NCBI RefSeq assembly: GCF_009829085.1
Contig: NZ_WUQY01000012.1
Coordinates: 1-64,000, forward strand
Length of the DNA: 64,000 bases
Direction of reading: 5' to 3'
DNA from: Sphingobacterium bovisgrunnientis
Lineage (GTDB): Bacteria; Bacteroidota; Bacteroidia; Sphingobacteriales; Sphingobacteriaceae
Both the position numbers and the translations under genes were made by a program. Position 1 is the stretch's first letter; every line of letters begins with the position of its first letter. The notes under the pieces were generated by a model. The model saw nothing but the letters and a program-made list of their open reading frames with translations. It did not search any database and was not told where the DNA came from. Of the stretch, positions 29,927-38,498 are shown piece by piece.

Positions 29927-31198
29927 TTAGTCAATATATTCAAAACCTGTGTAAGGCACCAATGCGGTAGGAATTTTGATTCCCTTATCAGATTGGTTGT
30001 TTTCTAAAATAGAAGCTACAATACGTGGCAATGCCAAAGCAGAACCATTCAACGTATGTGCTAATTGCATCTTACCATCCGCATTTTTGAAACGTACTTT
30101 CAAGCGATTTGATTGGAATGTCTCAAAGTTAGATACCGAAGACACTTCTAACCAACGTTCTTGTGCTGCTGAATACACTTCCATATCGTACGTTAGCGCT
30201 GAAGTGAAACTCATATCACCACCACACAAACGCAATACACGGTATGGCAATTCTAATTTTTGCAACAAACCTTGTACGTACTGGCTCATTTCTTCCAATA
30301 CTTCGTACGATTTATCTGGGTGTACGATTTGCACCGCTTCTACCTTATCGAATTGGTGAAGACGATTCAACCCACGTACGTGCGCACCATATGAACCCGC
30401 CTCACGACGGAAACATGGCGTATATGCACAATGTCTGATTGGGAATTGTTCCTCTTTCACAATCACATCACGATACAAGTTTGTCACTGGTACTTCTGCA
30501 GTAGGAATCAAATACAAATCATCATTCGTTACATGGTACATCTGCCCCTCTTTATCGGGCAATTGTCCCGTCGCAAAAGCTGAAGCTTCATTTACCATTA
30601 TCGGGACCTGCACCTCAGTATATCCTGCTTCGGCAGCTTGATCCAGGAAAAAGTTAATCAACGCACGTTGTAAACGCGCACCTTTTCCTTTATAAACCGG
30701 GAAACCAGCACCTGTAACTTTTACCCCCAATTCTAAATCAACTATATCATATTTTGTCAACAATTCCCAATGTGGTACTTTACTATCTGCTAGAGTGGGA
30801 ATTTCACCATGTGTCAACACGACTTCATTATCCTCAGCAGAAACCCCTAGAGGAACTGATGTATGTGGCAAATTTGGCAATTGCACAATTTTCTCCTGCA
30901 ATGCAGATTCTACTTCAGCCAATTTGTCTAAGAATTGTTTTTGTTGCTCTTTATATCCGGACGATTTTGCTTTGATCGCTTCAGCTTCTTCTTTCTTACC
31001 TTGACGCATCAAATCACCGATTTGCTTAGCGGATGAATTTGCTTCTGCAGCAATAGCGTCAGATTCACTTTGAATCTTGCGGCGCTGTTCATCCAAGCTA
31101 ATGATTTCGTCAACCAAAGCTACATCTTTGAAATTCTTAACGGCTAATCTCTCAACAACCGTATCCCTGTTATCACGGATATAATTTAACTGCAACAT
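29927..31198 (-). CDS. serS: Seryl-tRNA synthetase
   Basis: SerRS, class II, charges tRNA-Ser and tRNA-Sec. The 423 residues begin with the long antiparallel coiled coil that grips tRNA (about 30-105, rich in Glu, Lys and Gln) and continue with the catalytic core: LPTAEVPVTNLYRD, FRREAGSYGAHVRGLNRLHQF (motif 2), EVSSVSNFETFQSNRLKVR, and HTLNGSALALPRIVASILEN (motif 3). It is a single gene with the -7 box TATCTTTG at 31227-31220 on the minus strand. Confidence 0.98.
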   Translation of the reverse strand: MLQLNYIRDNRDTVVERLAVKNFKDVALVDEIISLDEQRRKIQSESDAIAAEANSSAKQIGDLMRQGKKEEAEAIKAKSSGYKEQQKQFLDKLAEVESALQEKIVQLPNLPHTSVPLGVSAEDNEVVLTHGEIPTLADSKVPHWELLTKYDIVDLELGVKVTGAGFPVYKGKGARLQRALINFFLDQAAEAGYTEVQVPIMVNEASAFATGQLPDKEGQMYHVTNDDLYLIPTAEVPVTNLYRDVIVKEEQFPIRHCAYTPCFRREAGSYGAHVRGLNRLHQFDKVEAVQIVHPDKSYEVLEEMSQYVQGLLQKLELPYRVLRLCGGDMSFTSALTYDMEVYSAAQERWLEVSSVSNFETFQSNRLKVRFKNADGKMQLAHTLNGSALALPRIVASILENNQSDKGIKIPTALVPYTGFEYID

Positions 31199-31219
31199 AT
31201 TATTTTGAGTTTATGGGCA

Positions 31220-31227
31220 CAAAGATA
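31220..31227 (-). promoter_or_regulatory. -7 box of serS
   Basis: The minus strand reads TATCTTTG, 21 bases before the ATG. A TTG lies only 15 bases further up, shorter than usual. Confidence 0.5.
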
Positions 31228-31261
31228 AGAAACTGAGGCAGACAATCCATTAAAATTTGCC

Positions 31262-31379
31262 ACAAAACAATTCTAAACAGCTTGTAGCAAATCACAGTAA
31301 TAGACCGTTCTTATAACAGAATAAATTTTTCCATTACAGCTTTCCTAAAGACTTAGACGCCCTGTTTAAGTCTTTTTTT
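31262..31379 (+). ncRNA. Possible small RNA upstream of rsmI
   Basis: A plus-strand terminator at 31347-31379 has no plus-strand gene before it. The sequence ahead can fold: AGCTTGTAG (about 31289) pairs with TTACAGCT (about 31335) around an inner TTCT/AGAA hairpin. The only promoter hint is AAAATTTG near 31253. No reading frame of note lies inside. The 5' end given here is a guess. An alternative is a decayed gene or read-through insulation of rsmI. Confidence 0.3.
31347..31379 (+). terminator. Orphan plus-strand terminator before rsmI
   Basis: The stem AAAGACTTA (31347-31355) pairs with TAAGTCTTT (31367-31375), followed by T through 31379. On the minus strand no T-run follows, so it works on the plus strand. 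Confidence 0.8.
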
Positions 31380-31390
31380 ATCACATCGTT

Positions 31391-31419
31391 TTGCAACTAT
31401 CTTATATTACGTACCTTTG
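31391..31419 (+). promoter_or_regulatory. Promoter of rsmI, predicted leaderless
   Basis: TTG (31391-31393), 18 bases, TACCTTTG (31412-31419). The rsmI ATG begins only four bases after the box, so transcription should start at or next to the A of ATG. Confidence 0.7.
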
Positions 31420-31423
31420 ATGT

Positions 31424-32089
31424 ATGCTATATTTAGTCCCTACGCCAATCGGCAATTTGGAAGATATGACTTTCCGTGCGATACGCATTTTAAAAGAATC
31501 AGATTTGATTTTGGCAGAAGATACGCGTACAAGTGCGCCTATGCTTAAGCATTTTGGCATCGAGAAGAAAGTATTTGCGCATCACCAGCATAATGAACAC
31601 AAGGCTGTCTCTGAGATCATCAAATTTTTGAAAGAAGGACAAACTATTTCCTTGATTTCGGATGCAGGTACACCTGCAATATCAGATCCTGGTTTTCTAT
31701 TGGTGCGTGAAGCCATTAAAGAAGGACTAGAAGTACAATGTTTGCCTGGCGCAACCGCTTTTGTTCCTGCGTTAGTTAATTCTGGATTACCGAATGATAG
31801 GTTTTGTTTTGAAGGTTTTCTTCCTGTGAAAAAAGGTCGTCAAACCCGAATGAAACAACTTGCTGATGAAAAAAGAACAATGATTTTTTATGAATCCCCG
31901 CATCGAATCTTAAAAACCATTGAAGAATTCATAACCTACTTTGGGGAAGAACGACAAGCTTCTATTTCCAGAGAATTGAGTAAATTGTACGAAGAAAATG
32001 TAAGGGGAACTTTAGCGGATCTAAAATTACATTTTGAAAACAATGCGATTAAGGGAGAATTTGTATTTTGTGTAGCAGGGTCAGAATAA
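31424..32089 (+). CDS. rsmI: 16S rRNA 2'-O-ribose C1402 methyltransferase RsmI
   Basis: RsmI methylates the 2'-OH of C1402, the same nucleotide that RsmH modifies on the base. The 221 residues show LVPTPIGNLEDMTFRA, ILAEDTRTSAPMLKHF, ISDAGTPAISDPGF, LPGATAFVPALVNSGL, and FYESPHRILKTI, the tetrapyrrole-methylase fold signatures. The ATG at 31424 leads directly into the conserved MLYLVPTPIGN, so the start is firm despite having almost no leader. It may be the first gene of a unit with the PH/SHOCT gene and lnt. Confidence 0.97.
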   Translation: MLYLVPTPIGNLEDMTFRAIRILKESDLILAEDTRTSAPMLKHFGIEKKVFAHHQHNEHKAVSEIIKFLKEGQTISLISDAGTPAISDPGFLLVREAIKEGLEVQCLPGATAFVPALVNSGLPNDRFCFEGFLPVKKGRQTRMKQLADEKRTMIFYESPHRILKTIEEFITYFGEERQASISRELSKLYEENVRGTLADLKLHFENNAIKGEFVFCVAGSE

Positions 32090-32119
32090 ATAAACAAGAA
32101 TTTAACTTATCACTTTACT

Positions 32120-32872
32120 ATGAGCTTAGATAAATTTGTACAAGATGGTCAAGATCCAAAAGTGATCGAGAAAATATACACTAAGATTTCAACGATGTTG
32201 AATCAAGATGAAGTGGTTAGCTATATTGCTTTACAGAAAAAACCAGCTGTAACTTTATTGCCGGACAGTATTGCGATTAGTAACAAACGTATATTCTTGT
32301 GTGAATTCACAAAATTGGGTTTGGCAACAAATTTTGAAATATTTGATTGGAAAGATATTAAAGATATCGCTTTCAAAGAAGAAATATTTGGTTCAAAAGT
32401 AACTGTTATCCCATTTACGAGTGAAAATCTGAGCATAGATTATATCCCCAAAACGCAAGCGCGACGTTTGTATCAGCTTATCAAAGAAGTTTTGGAAGAA
32501 ATAAAATCAAGTCCAAAGAAGACTGAGCCAAAGCCAGTTGTTGAAACACAGCCATCAATTTCAAAACCAGTCGTTCCAGTTCGTGATATTTATGGCGAAA
32601 AAGTTGAAGAAACTACACTTCCAAAATTCGAAGAACAGCCAAAAATTATCGAAATCGAGCAGCCTCCTGTTGTGATACAAGACCACACGTATACTGCGCC
32701 TGTGAATCAAACTTATCAAACTCCAATTTACACTCCGCCAGCTGCTGAGGTAGAAGAAGTCGAAGATGAATTGACGTTAAAACTAAAGAAACTGAAAAAT
32801 CTTTACGATAAGCAGTTGATTTCGCAAGCGGAATACGAAAATAAAAAAGCAGAAATTCTAGCACAGTTATAA
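32120..32872 (+). CDS. PH-domain and SHOCT-domain protein
   Basis: The 250 residues contain an N-terminal bacterial PH-like domain (about 15-125: LNQDEVVSYIALQKKPAVTL, SNKRIFLCEF, WKDIKDIAFKEEIFG), a Pro/Glu/Thr-rich unstructured linker at about 130-215, and a C-terminal SHOCT motif (LKKLKNLYDKQLISQAEYEN). SHOCT is a short helical-hairpin motif found at protein ends, often oligomerising. No signal peptide is present, so it is cytoplasmic. Its function is unknown. It lies between rsmI (30 bases) and lnt (8 bases). Confidence 0.8.
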   Translation: MSLDKFVQDGQDPKVIEKIYTKISTMLNQDEVVSYIALQKKPAVTLLPDSIAISNKRIFLCEFTKLGLATNFEIFDWKDIKDIAFKEEIFGSKVTVIPFTSENLSIDYIPKTQARRLYQLIKEVLEEIKSSPKKTEPKPVVETQPSISKPVVPVRDIYGEKVEETTLPKFEEQPKIIEIEQPPVVIQDHTYTAPVNQTYQTPIYTPPAAEVEEVEDELTLKLKKLKNLYDKQLISQAEYENKKAEILAQL

Positions 32873-32880
32873 TATAGCAC

Positions 32881-34491
32881 GTGAAACAAAATTATTTACT
32901 GGCACTTTTAAGTGCCTTTATTCTTTGGTTAGGATGGCCTCCTATCCCCTATAGTAGCCTACTTCTTTTGGTGGGTTTTGTTCCTTTATTGGTAGCAGTT
33001 GAAAATATTATTCGTGGCGATCTTGCGAAAAAAGGAACTAAAATATTCTGGACATCGTTTCTGACAGGATTTGTATGGAACACAGCTTCAATATATTGGG
33101 TATTTAATTCATTGAATGCCGTATTGCCATCTTGGGTATCACTTCTAATATCCCTCATCCCATTCGGACTGGCACCATTACTTATGGCAACTGTATTTCG
33201 AATGTATTACGAACTTCGTAAAAAACAATCTGTTTTAATATCTTTTGTAGGCCTAGTATCACTATGGATTGGCTACGAATACTTACACCAGACATGGGAT
33301 TTAGCATTTCCATGGATGACGCTAGGAAACGGATTCGCAAATTTTCATCAAATTATTCAATGGTACAGCGTGACGGGAGTTTATGGCGGTACATTATGGA
33401 TATGGATTGTGAATATTTTGGCTTTCTTATTTTATTGGCAATACAAACACAAGGTACAAGCATATTCGCAGAAGATTATTCTTTCATTAGGAATTGGTTA
33501 CATCGCCTTGCCGATTTTAATTTCGGCAATTCAATATTACAGCTACGAAGAACCTATTAATCCTTCGGAAATAGTCGTTGTACAGCCTAATATTGATCCT
33601 TACCAAAAGTTTGGATCCATTTCTCCAGCCGAACAATTGGAAAATTTGATTACGCTTTCGAAAAGTGTCGCGAAGCCCAATACCGAGTTTTTTGTTTGGC
33701 CAGAAACAGCCATTTCCGAACGCGGAGGTATTAACGAAGAAGATTTTAGACAATACCCGTCTTATACAAGAATTGTGAATTTCTTAGGCGAATACCATAA
33801 CGGAAATGTATTATCAGGAATCGAAAGTTACAGAATTTATCAAGATAAACAGACCAACACTTCACGACCATTTGGGGCGAGTTATGTAGATAGCTTCAAT
33901 GGTTCGACCTTAATAGATGGCTCAAGTATTTTACAATATTACCATAAATCAAAACTTGTTCCTGGTGTAGAACAATTGCCATTTGGCGATTGGTTGGCTT
34001 TTATGACACCATTGTTCGATCATTTTGGTGGCACAACAGGAGGTTATGGTAAAGATGCAGAGCCGAAAGTGTTATATTCTCAAAGTGGAATAGGTGCAGC
34101 ACCAACAATTTGTTACGAGTCCATTTGGGGTGATTATGTTGCAGAATATGTAAAAAATGGTGCGCAATTTATCGCTGTAATGACTAACGATGGTTGGTGG
34201 AAAAATACTTCGGGCAAAGACCAACACATGGCTTATGCAAAACTTCGCGCTATAGAAAATAGACGTTGGGTAGCACGCTCCGCAAATACAGGAATTTCTG
34301 GCTTTATAAATCAAAAAGGTGATATCGTACAGCATACGGAATGGTGGGTACCCACTGCGTTGTCGCAAGAAATTAATTTAAACGACGAAAAGACATTTTA
34401 TACAAAAAATGGAGATTTGATTGTATATTTCGGGTTATTTGGTAGTTTATTGTCATTTCTTCTGTTGATTATTTCGAAATACAAAAAATAA
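32881..34491 (+). CDS. lnt: Apolipoprotein N-acyltransferase
   Basis: Lnt adds the third acyl chain to lipoproteins in the inner membrane. The 536 residues have about six N-terminal helices (AFILWLGWPPIPYSSLLLLV onward), then a nitrilase-like periplasmic domain. The Glu-Lys-Cys triad is visible as WPETAI, the Lys in YYHKSKLVPGVEQLPFG, and Cys in TICYESIWGD. A last helix near the C-terminus anchors the domain. The window encodes several lipoproteins that would be its substrates. Start codon: GTG at 32881. Confidence 0.96.
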   Translation: MKQNYLLALLSAFILWLGWPPIPYSSLLLLVGFVPLLVAVENIIRGDLAKKGTKIFWTSFLTGFVWNTASIYWVFNSLNAVLPSWVSLLISLIPFGLAPLLMATVFRMYYELRKKQSVLISFVGLVSLWIGYEYLHQTWDLAFPWMTLGNGFANFHQIIQWYSVTGVYGGTLWIWIVNILAFLFYWQYKHKVQAYSQKIILSLGIGYIALPILISAIQYYSYEEPINPSEIVVVQPNIDPYQKFGSISPAEQLENLITLSKSVAKPNTEFFVWPETAISERGGINEEDFRQYPSYTRIVNFLGEYHNGNVLSGIESYRIYQDKQTNTSRPFGASYVDSFNGSTLIDGSSILQYYHKSKLVPGVEQLPFGDWLAFMTPLFDHFGGTTGGYGKDAEPKVLYSQSGIGAAPTICYESIWGDYVAEYVKNGAQFIAVMTNDGWWKNTSGKDQHMAYAKLRAIENRRWVARSANTGISGFINQKGDIVQHTEWWVPTALSQEINLNDEKTFYTKNGDLIVYFGLFGSLLSFLLLIISKYKK

Positions 34492-34514
34492 TTCGAAAAC
34501 TTTTTTCAAATGCC

Positions 34515-34522
34515 TAATTTTG
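34515..34522 (+). promoter_or_regulatory. -7 box of the cysteine desulfurase gene, predicted leaderless
   Basis: TAATTTTG ends four bases before the ATG at 34527. The -33 region is T-rich without a clear TTG. Confidence 0.5.
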
Positions 34523-34526
34523 CCGA

Positions 34527-35660
34527 ATGCACATATATCTAGATAACGCCGCTACCACTCCTTTAGACCCAGAAGTAATTGAAGTAATGGTAGAAACCAT
34601 GAAAAATGAATATGGAAACCCTTCATCAATTCATGCTCATGGTCGTCAGGCTAAAACTATAGTTGAAAAAGCAAGAAAGACTATTGCCAATCTTCTACAT
34701 GCTTCACCAGCAGAAATTTTCTTTACTTCAGGTGGTACAGAAGCAGATAATATGGCTATCGTTCGTTCGATTGAGGCATACGGCATTACTCACGCGATTA
34801 CCACTCCTATAGAACACCATGCGGTTTTGCATACACTGGAAGAATTAGCAAAGAATGACAAGATTCAGTTGGATTTGTTACGCTTAGATGAACAAGGAAA
34901 TATTGACTTAAATCAGCTGGAGGAATTGTTGGCGAAAAATCCACGCAGTTTAGTCTCCATAATGCATGCTAATAACGAACTCGGCAATCTTACAGACATC
35001 AAAAGAGTTTCTGAAATCTGCCAGCAATACAATGCTATTTTCCATTCGGATACGGTACAAACAATGGGACACTATAAGCATGATTTGTCTGAGCTCAAAA
35101 TTGATTTTATCACCGGAGCTGGTCATAAATTCCACGGTCCAAAAGGCGTAGGATTTTTATATATTAATGGCAATAACAAAATAAGACCACTAATTTTCGG
35201 TGGTGCACAAGAACGCAATATGCGTGGTGGCACGGAGAATGTGTATGGAATTGTCGGACTCGCAAAAGCTCTGGAAATTGCTTACCGCGAAATGGATGAG
35301 CATCATGCCTATATTCAAGGATTGAAAAGCTATATGATTGACGCACTAAAAACAGCAATTCCGACAATACAATTTAATGGAAATCTTGATCCAGCTAATT
35401 CCTTGTATACTGTACTAAATGTTTCCTTACCTTGTACAGATATGAGCGATATGTTGTTATTCAATCTGGATATTTTTGGTATTTCCGCTTCTGGCGGTAG
35501 CGCTTGTAGCTCGGGTTCAGACATCGGATCCCATGTTTTACGTGGAATTAATGCCAATCCAGATAGACCATCGGTCAGATTCTCATTTAGTAAGAATAAT
35601 ACAAAAGAAGAAATTGATACCGTAGTCGCGAAGTTGAAAGAAATTTGCGAACACAATTAA
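34527..35660 (+). CDS. Cysteine desulfurase (NifS/IscS class)
   Basis: A PLP enzyme that takes sulfur from cysteine as a persulfide for Fe-S clusters or thiolated tRNA. The 377 residues start YLDNAATTPLDPEV and contain ATSGGTEADN-like FTSGGTEADN, the PLP-binding Lys201 in GAGHKFHGPKG, and the persulfide Cys327 in GGSACSSG. The active Cys in a short GSACSSG loop places it in the NifS/IscS group, not SufS. No iscU or sufB is adjacent, so the acceptor is unknown. Confidence 0.94.
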   Translation: MHIYLDNAATTPLDPEVIEVMVETMKNEYGNPSSIHAHGRQAKTIVEKARKTIANLLHASPAEIFFTSGGTEADNMAIVRSIEAYGITHAITTPIEHHAVLHTLEELAKNDKIQLDLLRLDEQGNIDLNQLEELLAKNPRSLVSIMHANNELGNLTDIKRVSEICQQYNAIFHSDTVQTMGHYKHDLSELKIDFITGAGHKFHGPKGVGFLYINGNNKIRPLIFGGAQERNMRGGTENVYGIVGLAKALEIAYREMDEHHAYIQGLKSYMIDALKTAIPTIQFNGNLDPANSLYTVLNVSLPCTDMSDMLLFNLDIFGISASGGSACSSGSDIGSHVLRGINANPDRPSVRFSFSKNNTKEEIDTVVAKLKEICEHN

Positions 35661-35696
35661 CAACACAGGGCTGAAAAATTTCAACCCTGTGTTGTT
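35659..35696. terminator. Bidirectional terminator between cysteine desulfurase and NlpE-like gene
   Basis: A 12-base perfect stem AACAACACAGGG (35659-35670) with CCCTGTGTTGTT (35685-35696). Both converging genes end at it. Confidence 0.9.
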
Positions 35697-35708
35697 ATAT
35701 ACTTAAAT

Positions 35709-36125
35709 TTATCGGATTCGTAACAATTGATACTTCTCAGCTAGATCTCCTTTGATTTCGTTGCCAGCAAGATCAAGTTGAATCAAATAGTCCGGATTTA
35801 TTTTATACTGATAATCAACACCTTCCAGGGTCAGCATATTTTTTTTGATCGACCACTCCCCTTCTTTTATAAATTGATCTTCGGATTTGCCTTCATACAT
35901 GTAACGTAAAACATAGGAGTTATCCTTATGCAATTCGAGCATTGTATTTATCGCCTCACAATCAACGCAAGGTAAATCACCACTGTAATATCCAGCCAAA
36001 TTAGCTGATAAAACCTCCATGCTTTCAGTTTTATCCTTTGCCGCGACAGACTTCTGATTGTTGACACAGCTAAGAGCAACAGCTATCAGAATAAGCAAAA
36101 ACGATATAGATAACAACCAACGCAT
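35709..36125 (-). CDS. NlpE-like copper resistance lipoprotein
   Basis: The 138 residues carry a lipoprotein signal (LIAVALSC, Cys20) and one domain with the NlpE N-terminal pattern: AGYYSGDLPCVDCEAINTML (Cys53 and Cys56 as CxxC), then YVLRYMYEG and a KEGEWSI strand. In enterobacteria NlpE senses surface contact and copper through CpxAR. The C-terminal OB domain of E. coli NlpE is absent, as in most Bacteroidota homologues, and no Cpx system is present here. It is monocistronic and minus-strand. Confidence 0.88.
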   Translation of the reverse strand: MRWLLSISFLLILIAVALSCVNNQKSVAAKDKTESMEVLSANLAGYYSGDLPCVDCEAINTMLELHKDNSYVLRYMYEGKSEDQFIKEGEWSIKKNMLTLEGVDYQYKINPDYLIQLDLAGNEIKGDLAEKYQLLRIR

Positions 36126-36187
36126 AATGTTTTAAGCTATTCAAAAAGAATACCAAAACACTGGTTATTAATTTTTTTTCTTAAAAT

Positions 36188-36520
36188 TTAACAATCTTCG
36201 TCGTCATCCATCCCAAGTAACATATTCAAAGCCCCCATCAATTCTCCTTTAGCATGGTTATTGCGCATTTTTGTAGCCACTAAAATACCCTTTTTATAAA
36301 CTTCTTCTGCTTTTTCCGATTCCCCTAATTTTTCCAAGAATTTTCCAAAATGATAATAGCTACCAACATAGTCAGGAAAATTAGTTAGCATATTCTCAAA
36401 GCCCGCACGTGTTCTGGCAGTATCATCACCTTTTAGGAATTCCATGGTCAAAGCATAATGTAAGAACGGATCTTGTGGGCTTTCACGCAAAAACTCTTCT
36501 AACTGTTCAATTCGATTCAT
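36188..36520 (-). CDS. Small tetratricopeptide-repeat protein
   Basis: The 110 residues from the ATG at 36520 (MNRIEQLEEFLRESP) form two to three TPR-like helical pairs (FLHYALTMEFLKGDD, AGFENMLTNFPDYVGSYYHF, GKFLEKLGESEKAEEVYKKG) and an acidic tail (DDDEDC). A start 12 codons earlier would add a hydrophobic Cys-rich stretch; I reject it, because the -7 box lies between the two and predicts a leaderless mRNA at 36520. TPR proteins mediate protein contacts; the partner is unknown. Confidence 0.85.
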   Translation of the reverse strand: MNRIEQLEEFLRESPQDPFLHYALTMEFLKGDDTARTRAGFENMLTNFPDYVGSYYHFGKFLEKLGESEKAEEVYKKGILVATKMRNNHAKGELMGALNMLLGMDDDEDC

Positions 36521-36524
36521 ACTA

Positions 36525-36532
36525 CAAAAATA
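36525..36532 (-). promoter_or_regulatory. -7 box of the TPR gene, predicted leaderless
   Basis: The minus strand reads TATTTTTG, ending four bases before the ATG at 36520. It supports that start over the upstream one. Confidence 0.5.
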
Positions 36533-36607
36533 AACTATATCAACACAAAAGAACATATTCTACAAAATAATTTCCTATGCTTGCATAGTAAATTAAAATT
36601 ATTTGTC

Positions 36608-36615
36608 TATATTTG
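36608..36615 (+). promoter_or_regulatory. -7 box of etfBA
   Basis: TATATTTG matches the consensus; a TTG at 36581-36583 lies 24 bases upstream. The leader is about 42 bases. Confidence 0.55.
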
Positions 36616-36660
36616 ATAAGCAAGCATAACTACATAAACTTAATTCAAAACCTTATAAAC

Positions 36661-37401
36661 ATGAAAATATTAGTTTGTATAAGTAATGTTCCAGATACTA
36701 CATCTAAAATTACATTTACGAATAACAATTCTGAATTTAATTCAGCGGGAGTCCAATATATCATAAACCCTTACGATGAAATTGCTTTGGCAAAAGCAAT
36801 AGAACTTACAAACTCAGGTGCAAACGGGACTGTAACGGTGATCACTGTGGGCGAAGTCTCTACCGAACCAACGATTCGTAAAGCATTGGCTATTGGCGCG
36901 GATAATGCAGTTCGAATAAATACAAATCCAGCTGACGCGTGGTTTGTGGCTAATCAAATTGCCGATTATGCCAAAAAGCATTCTTTTGATTTGATATTAA
37001 CAGGACGTGAATCCATAGATTACAATGGTTCTCAAGTTGCCGCAATGGTTGCTGAACTTTTGAGTTTACCCTCGGTATCTATTGCTAAAGGATTAAACAT
37101 TGAAGGAAGTCAAGCTAGTATAGAACGTGAGATTGAGGGGGGGAAAGAAGTTGTCTCTGCATCATTACCCTTAGTAGTGGGTACGGCAGAAGGGGTTGCT
37201 GAACCGAAAATTCCAAATATGCGTGGTATTATGGCAGCACGAACAAAACCTTTGGAAGTCGTTGAACCTATTGAAGTCAAACCATTGACTAAAATCAATA
37301 ATTACAGCACACCGATAGCGCGAGGAAACGTAAAATTGATCGACGAAAACAACATTAATGAGTTAGTGAATCTATTACACAGCGAAGCTAAAGTTATCTA
37401 A
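36661..37401 (+). CDS. etfB: Electron transfer flavoprotein beta subunit
   Basis: EtfB binds AMP and pairs with EtfA to pass electrons from acyl-CoA dehydrogenases to the quinone pool. The 246 residues from ATG 36661 start MKILVCISNVPDTTSKI and contain INPYDEIALAKAIEL, LILTGRESIDYNGSQVAAMVAELL, and the family signature VVGTAEGVAEPKIPNMRGIMAARTKP-like segment near 180-205. A start 16 codons earlier is possible but would put the start codon inside the promoter region. etfA follows after 20 bases. Confidence 0.96.
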   Translation: MKILVCISNVPDTTSKITFTNNNSEFNSAGVQYIINPYDEIALAKAIELTNSGANGTVTVITVGEVSTEPTIRKALAIGADNAVRINTNPADAWFVANQIADYAKKHSFDLILTGRESIDYNGSQVAAMVAELLSLPSVSIAKGLNIEGSQASIEREIEGGKEVVSASLPLVVGTAEGVAEPKIPNMRGIMAARTKPLEVVEPIEVKPLTKINNYSTPIARGNVKLIDENNINELVNLLHSEAKVI

Positions 37402-37421
37402 CATAGAATAAAGAAAAGATT

Positions 37422-38396
37422 ATGTCAGTTTTAGTATACATAGAAAATACAGAAGGGCAACTAAAGAAGTCTGCTTTTGAAGTGGCAACATACGGGAAAG
37501 ACATTGCTACACAATTAGGCACAGAAGCTATAGGTATCACAATTGGGGATATTCCTCAAGAGGAATTGAGCAAATTGGGCGCTTATGGTATTTCTAAAAT
37601 ATTACATGTATCCAATGACGATTTAAAATCATTTGTTAATCAAGCCTACGCGGCTATCATTGCATCCGCAGCGAAGCAACAAAATGCTAATGTGGTAGTA
37701 CTTTCCAACACTTTTAGTGGGAAAGGATTGGCACCGCGTATAGCGACCAAACTGGAAGCAGGTTTAGTATCTGGAGCAGCGACTATTCCGACGATTTCGG
37801 GTGATACATTTGAAATTAAGAAAACTGCATTTTCAAATAAAGCTATTGCAAACATCATTGTAGAGTCAGCCGTAAAAGTGATAACGGTAAATCCAAATGG
37901 CTATGCAGCAAAAGAGATTGGCGGCTCTGCACAGGTTGAGAATTTTTCTGCACCTGTAGAAGCATCGGATTTTGGAACAATTGTAAAAGATATTGTTCGT
38001 GCAACAGATAAGATATCACTTCCCGAAGCAGAAATCGTTGTGTCAGCAGGCCGTGGAATGAAAGGACCAGAAAATTGGGCAATGGTTGAAGAATTAGCGG
38101 AAGTATTAGGGGCAGCTACAGCTTGTTCAAAACCCGTTTCTGATGCAGGTTGGCGACCACATTCGGAGCATGTCGGTCAGACAGGAATCGTCGTAAGTCC
38201 AAATTTATACATTGCAATAGGCATTTCAGGCGCTATTCAACATTTGGCTGGTGTTAGTTCATCGAAAACTATTGTGGTCATCAACAAAGATCCGGAAGCA
38301 CCATTCTTTAAGGTCGCTGATTACGGAATCGTAGGCGATGCTTTCGTCATAGTTCCGAAATTGATAGAAGCGTTAAAAGCATATAAAGGAAACTAA
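37422..38396 (+). CDS. etfA: Electron transfer flavoprotein alpha subunit
   Basis: EtfA carries the FAD of the heterodimer. In its 324 residues, the N-terminal domain (VLVYIENTEGQLKKSAFEV) is followed by the C-terminal FAD-binding domain with SAGRGMKGPENW, SDAGWRPHSEHVGQTG, GISGAIQHLAG, and INKDPEAPFFKVADYGIVGD. No acyl-CoA dehydrogenase or ETF dehydrogenase is adjacent. Confidence 0.97.
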   Translation: MSVLVYIENTEGQLKKSAFEVATYGKDIATQLGTEAIGITIGDIPQEELSKLGAYGISKILHVSNDDLKSFVNQAYAAIIASAAKQQNANVVVLSNTFSGKGLAPRIATKLEAGLVSGAATIPTISGDTFEIKKTAFSNKAIANIIVESAVKVITVNPNGYAAKEIGGSAQVENFSAPVEASDFGTIVKDIVRATDKISLPEAEIVVSAGRGMKGPENWAMVEELAEVLGAATACSKPVSDAGWRPHSEHVGQTGIVVSPNLYIAIGISGAIQHLAGVSSSKTIVVINKDPEAPFFKVADYGIVGDAFVIVPKLIEALKAYKGN

Positions 38397-38419
38397 ACAA
38401 AATCATATCTATAATTAAG

Positions 38420-38457
38420 GTAGTACGTACAAAAAATGCGCGTGCTACTTTTTTTTT
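38420..38457 (+). terminator. Terminator of etfBA
   Basis: An 8-base stem with one G-U pair (38420-38427 with 38441-38448), followed by nine T. Confidence 0.88.
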
Positions 38458-38471
38458 GGCATTAATATTCA

Positions 38472-38479
38472 CATCTTTG
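38472..38479 (+). promoter_or_regulatory. Near-consensus -7 box of the bifunctional nuclease gene
   Basis: CATCTTTG differs from TAnnTTTG at its first base, 19 bases before the start codon. Confidence 0.35.
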
Positions 38480-38498
38480 TATCATTGAAGGTGTTCGG

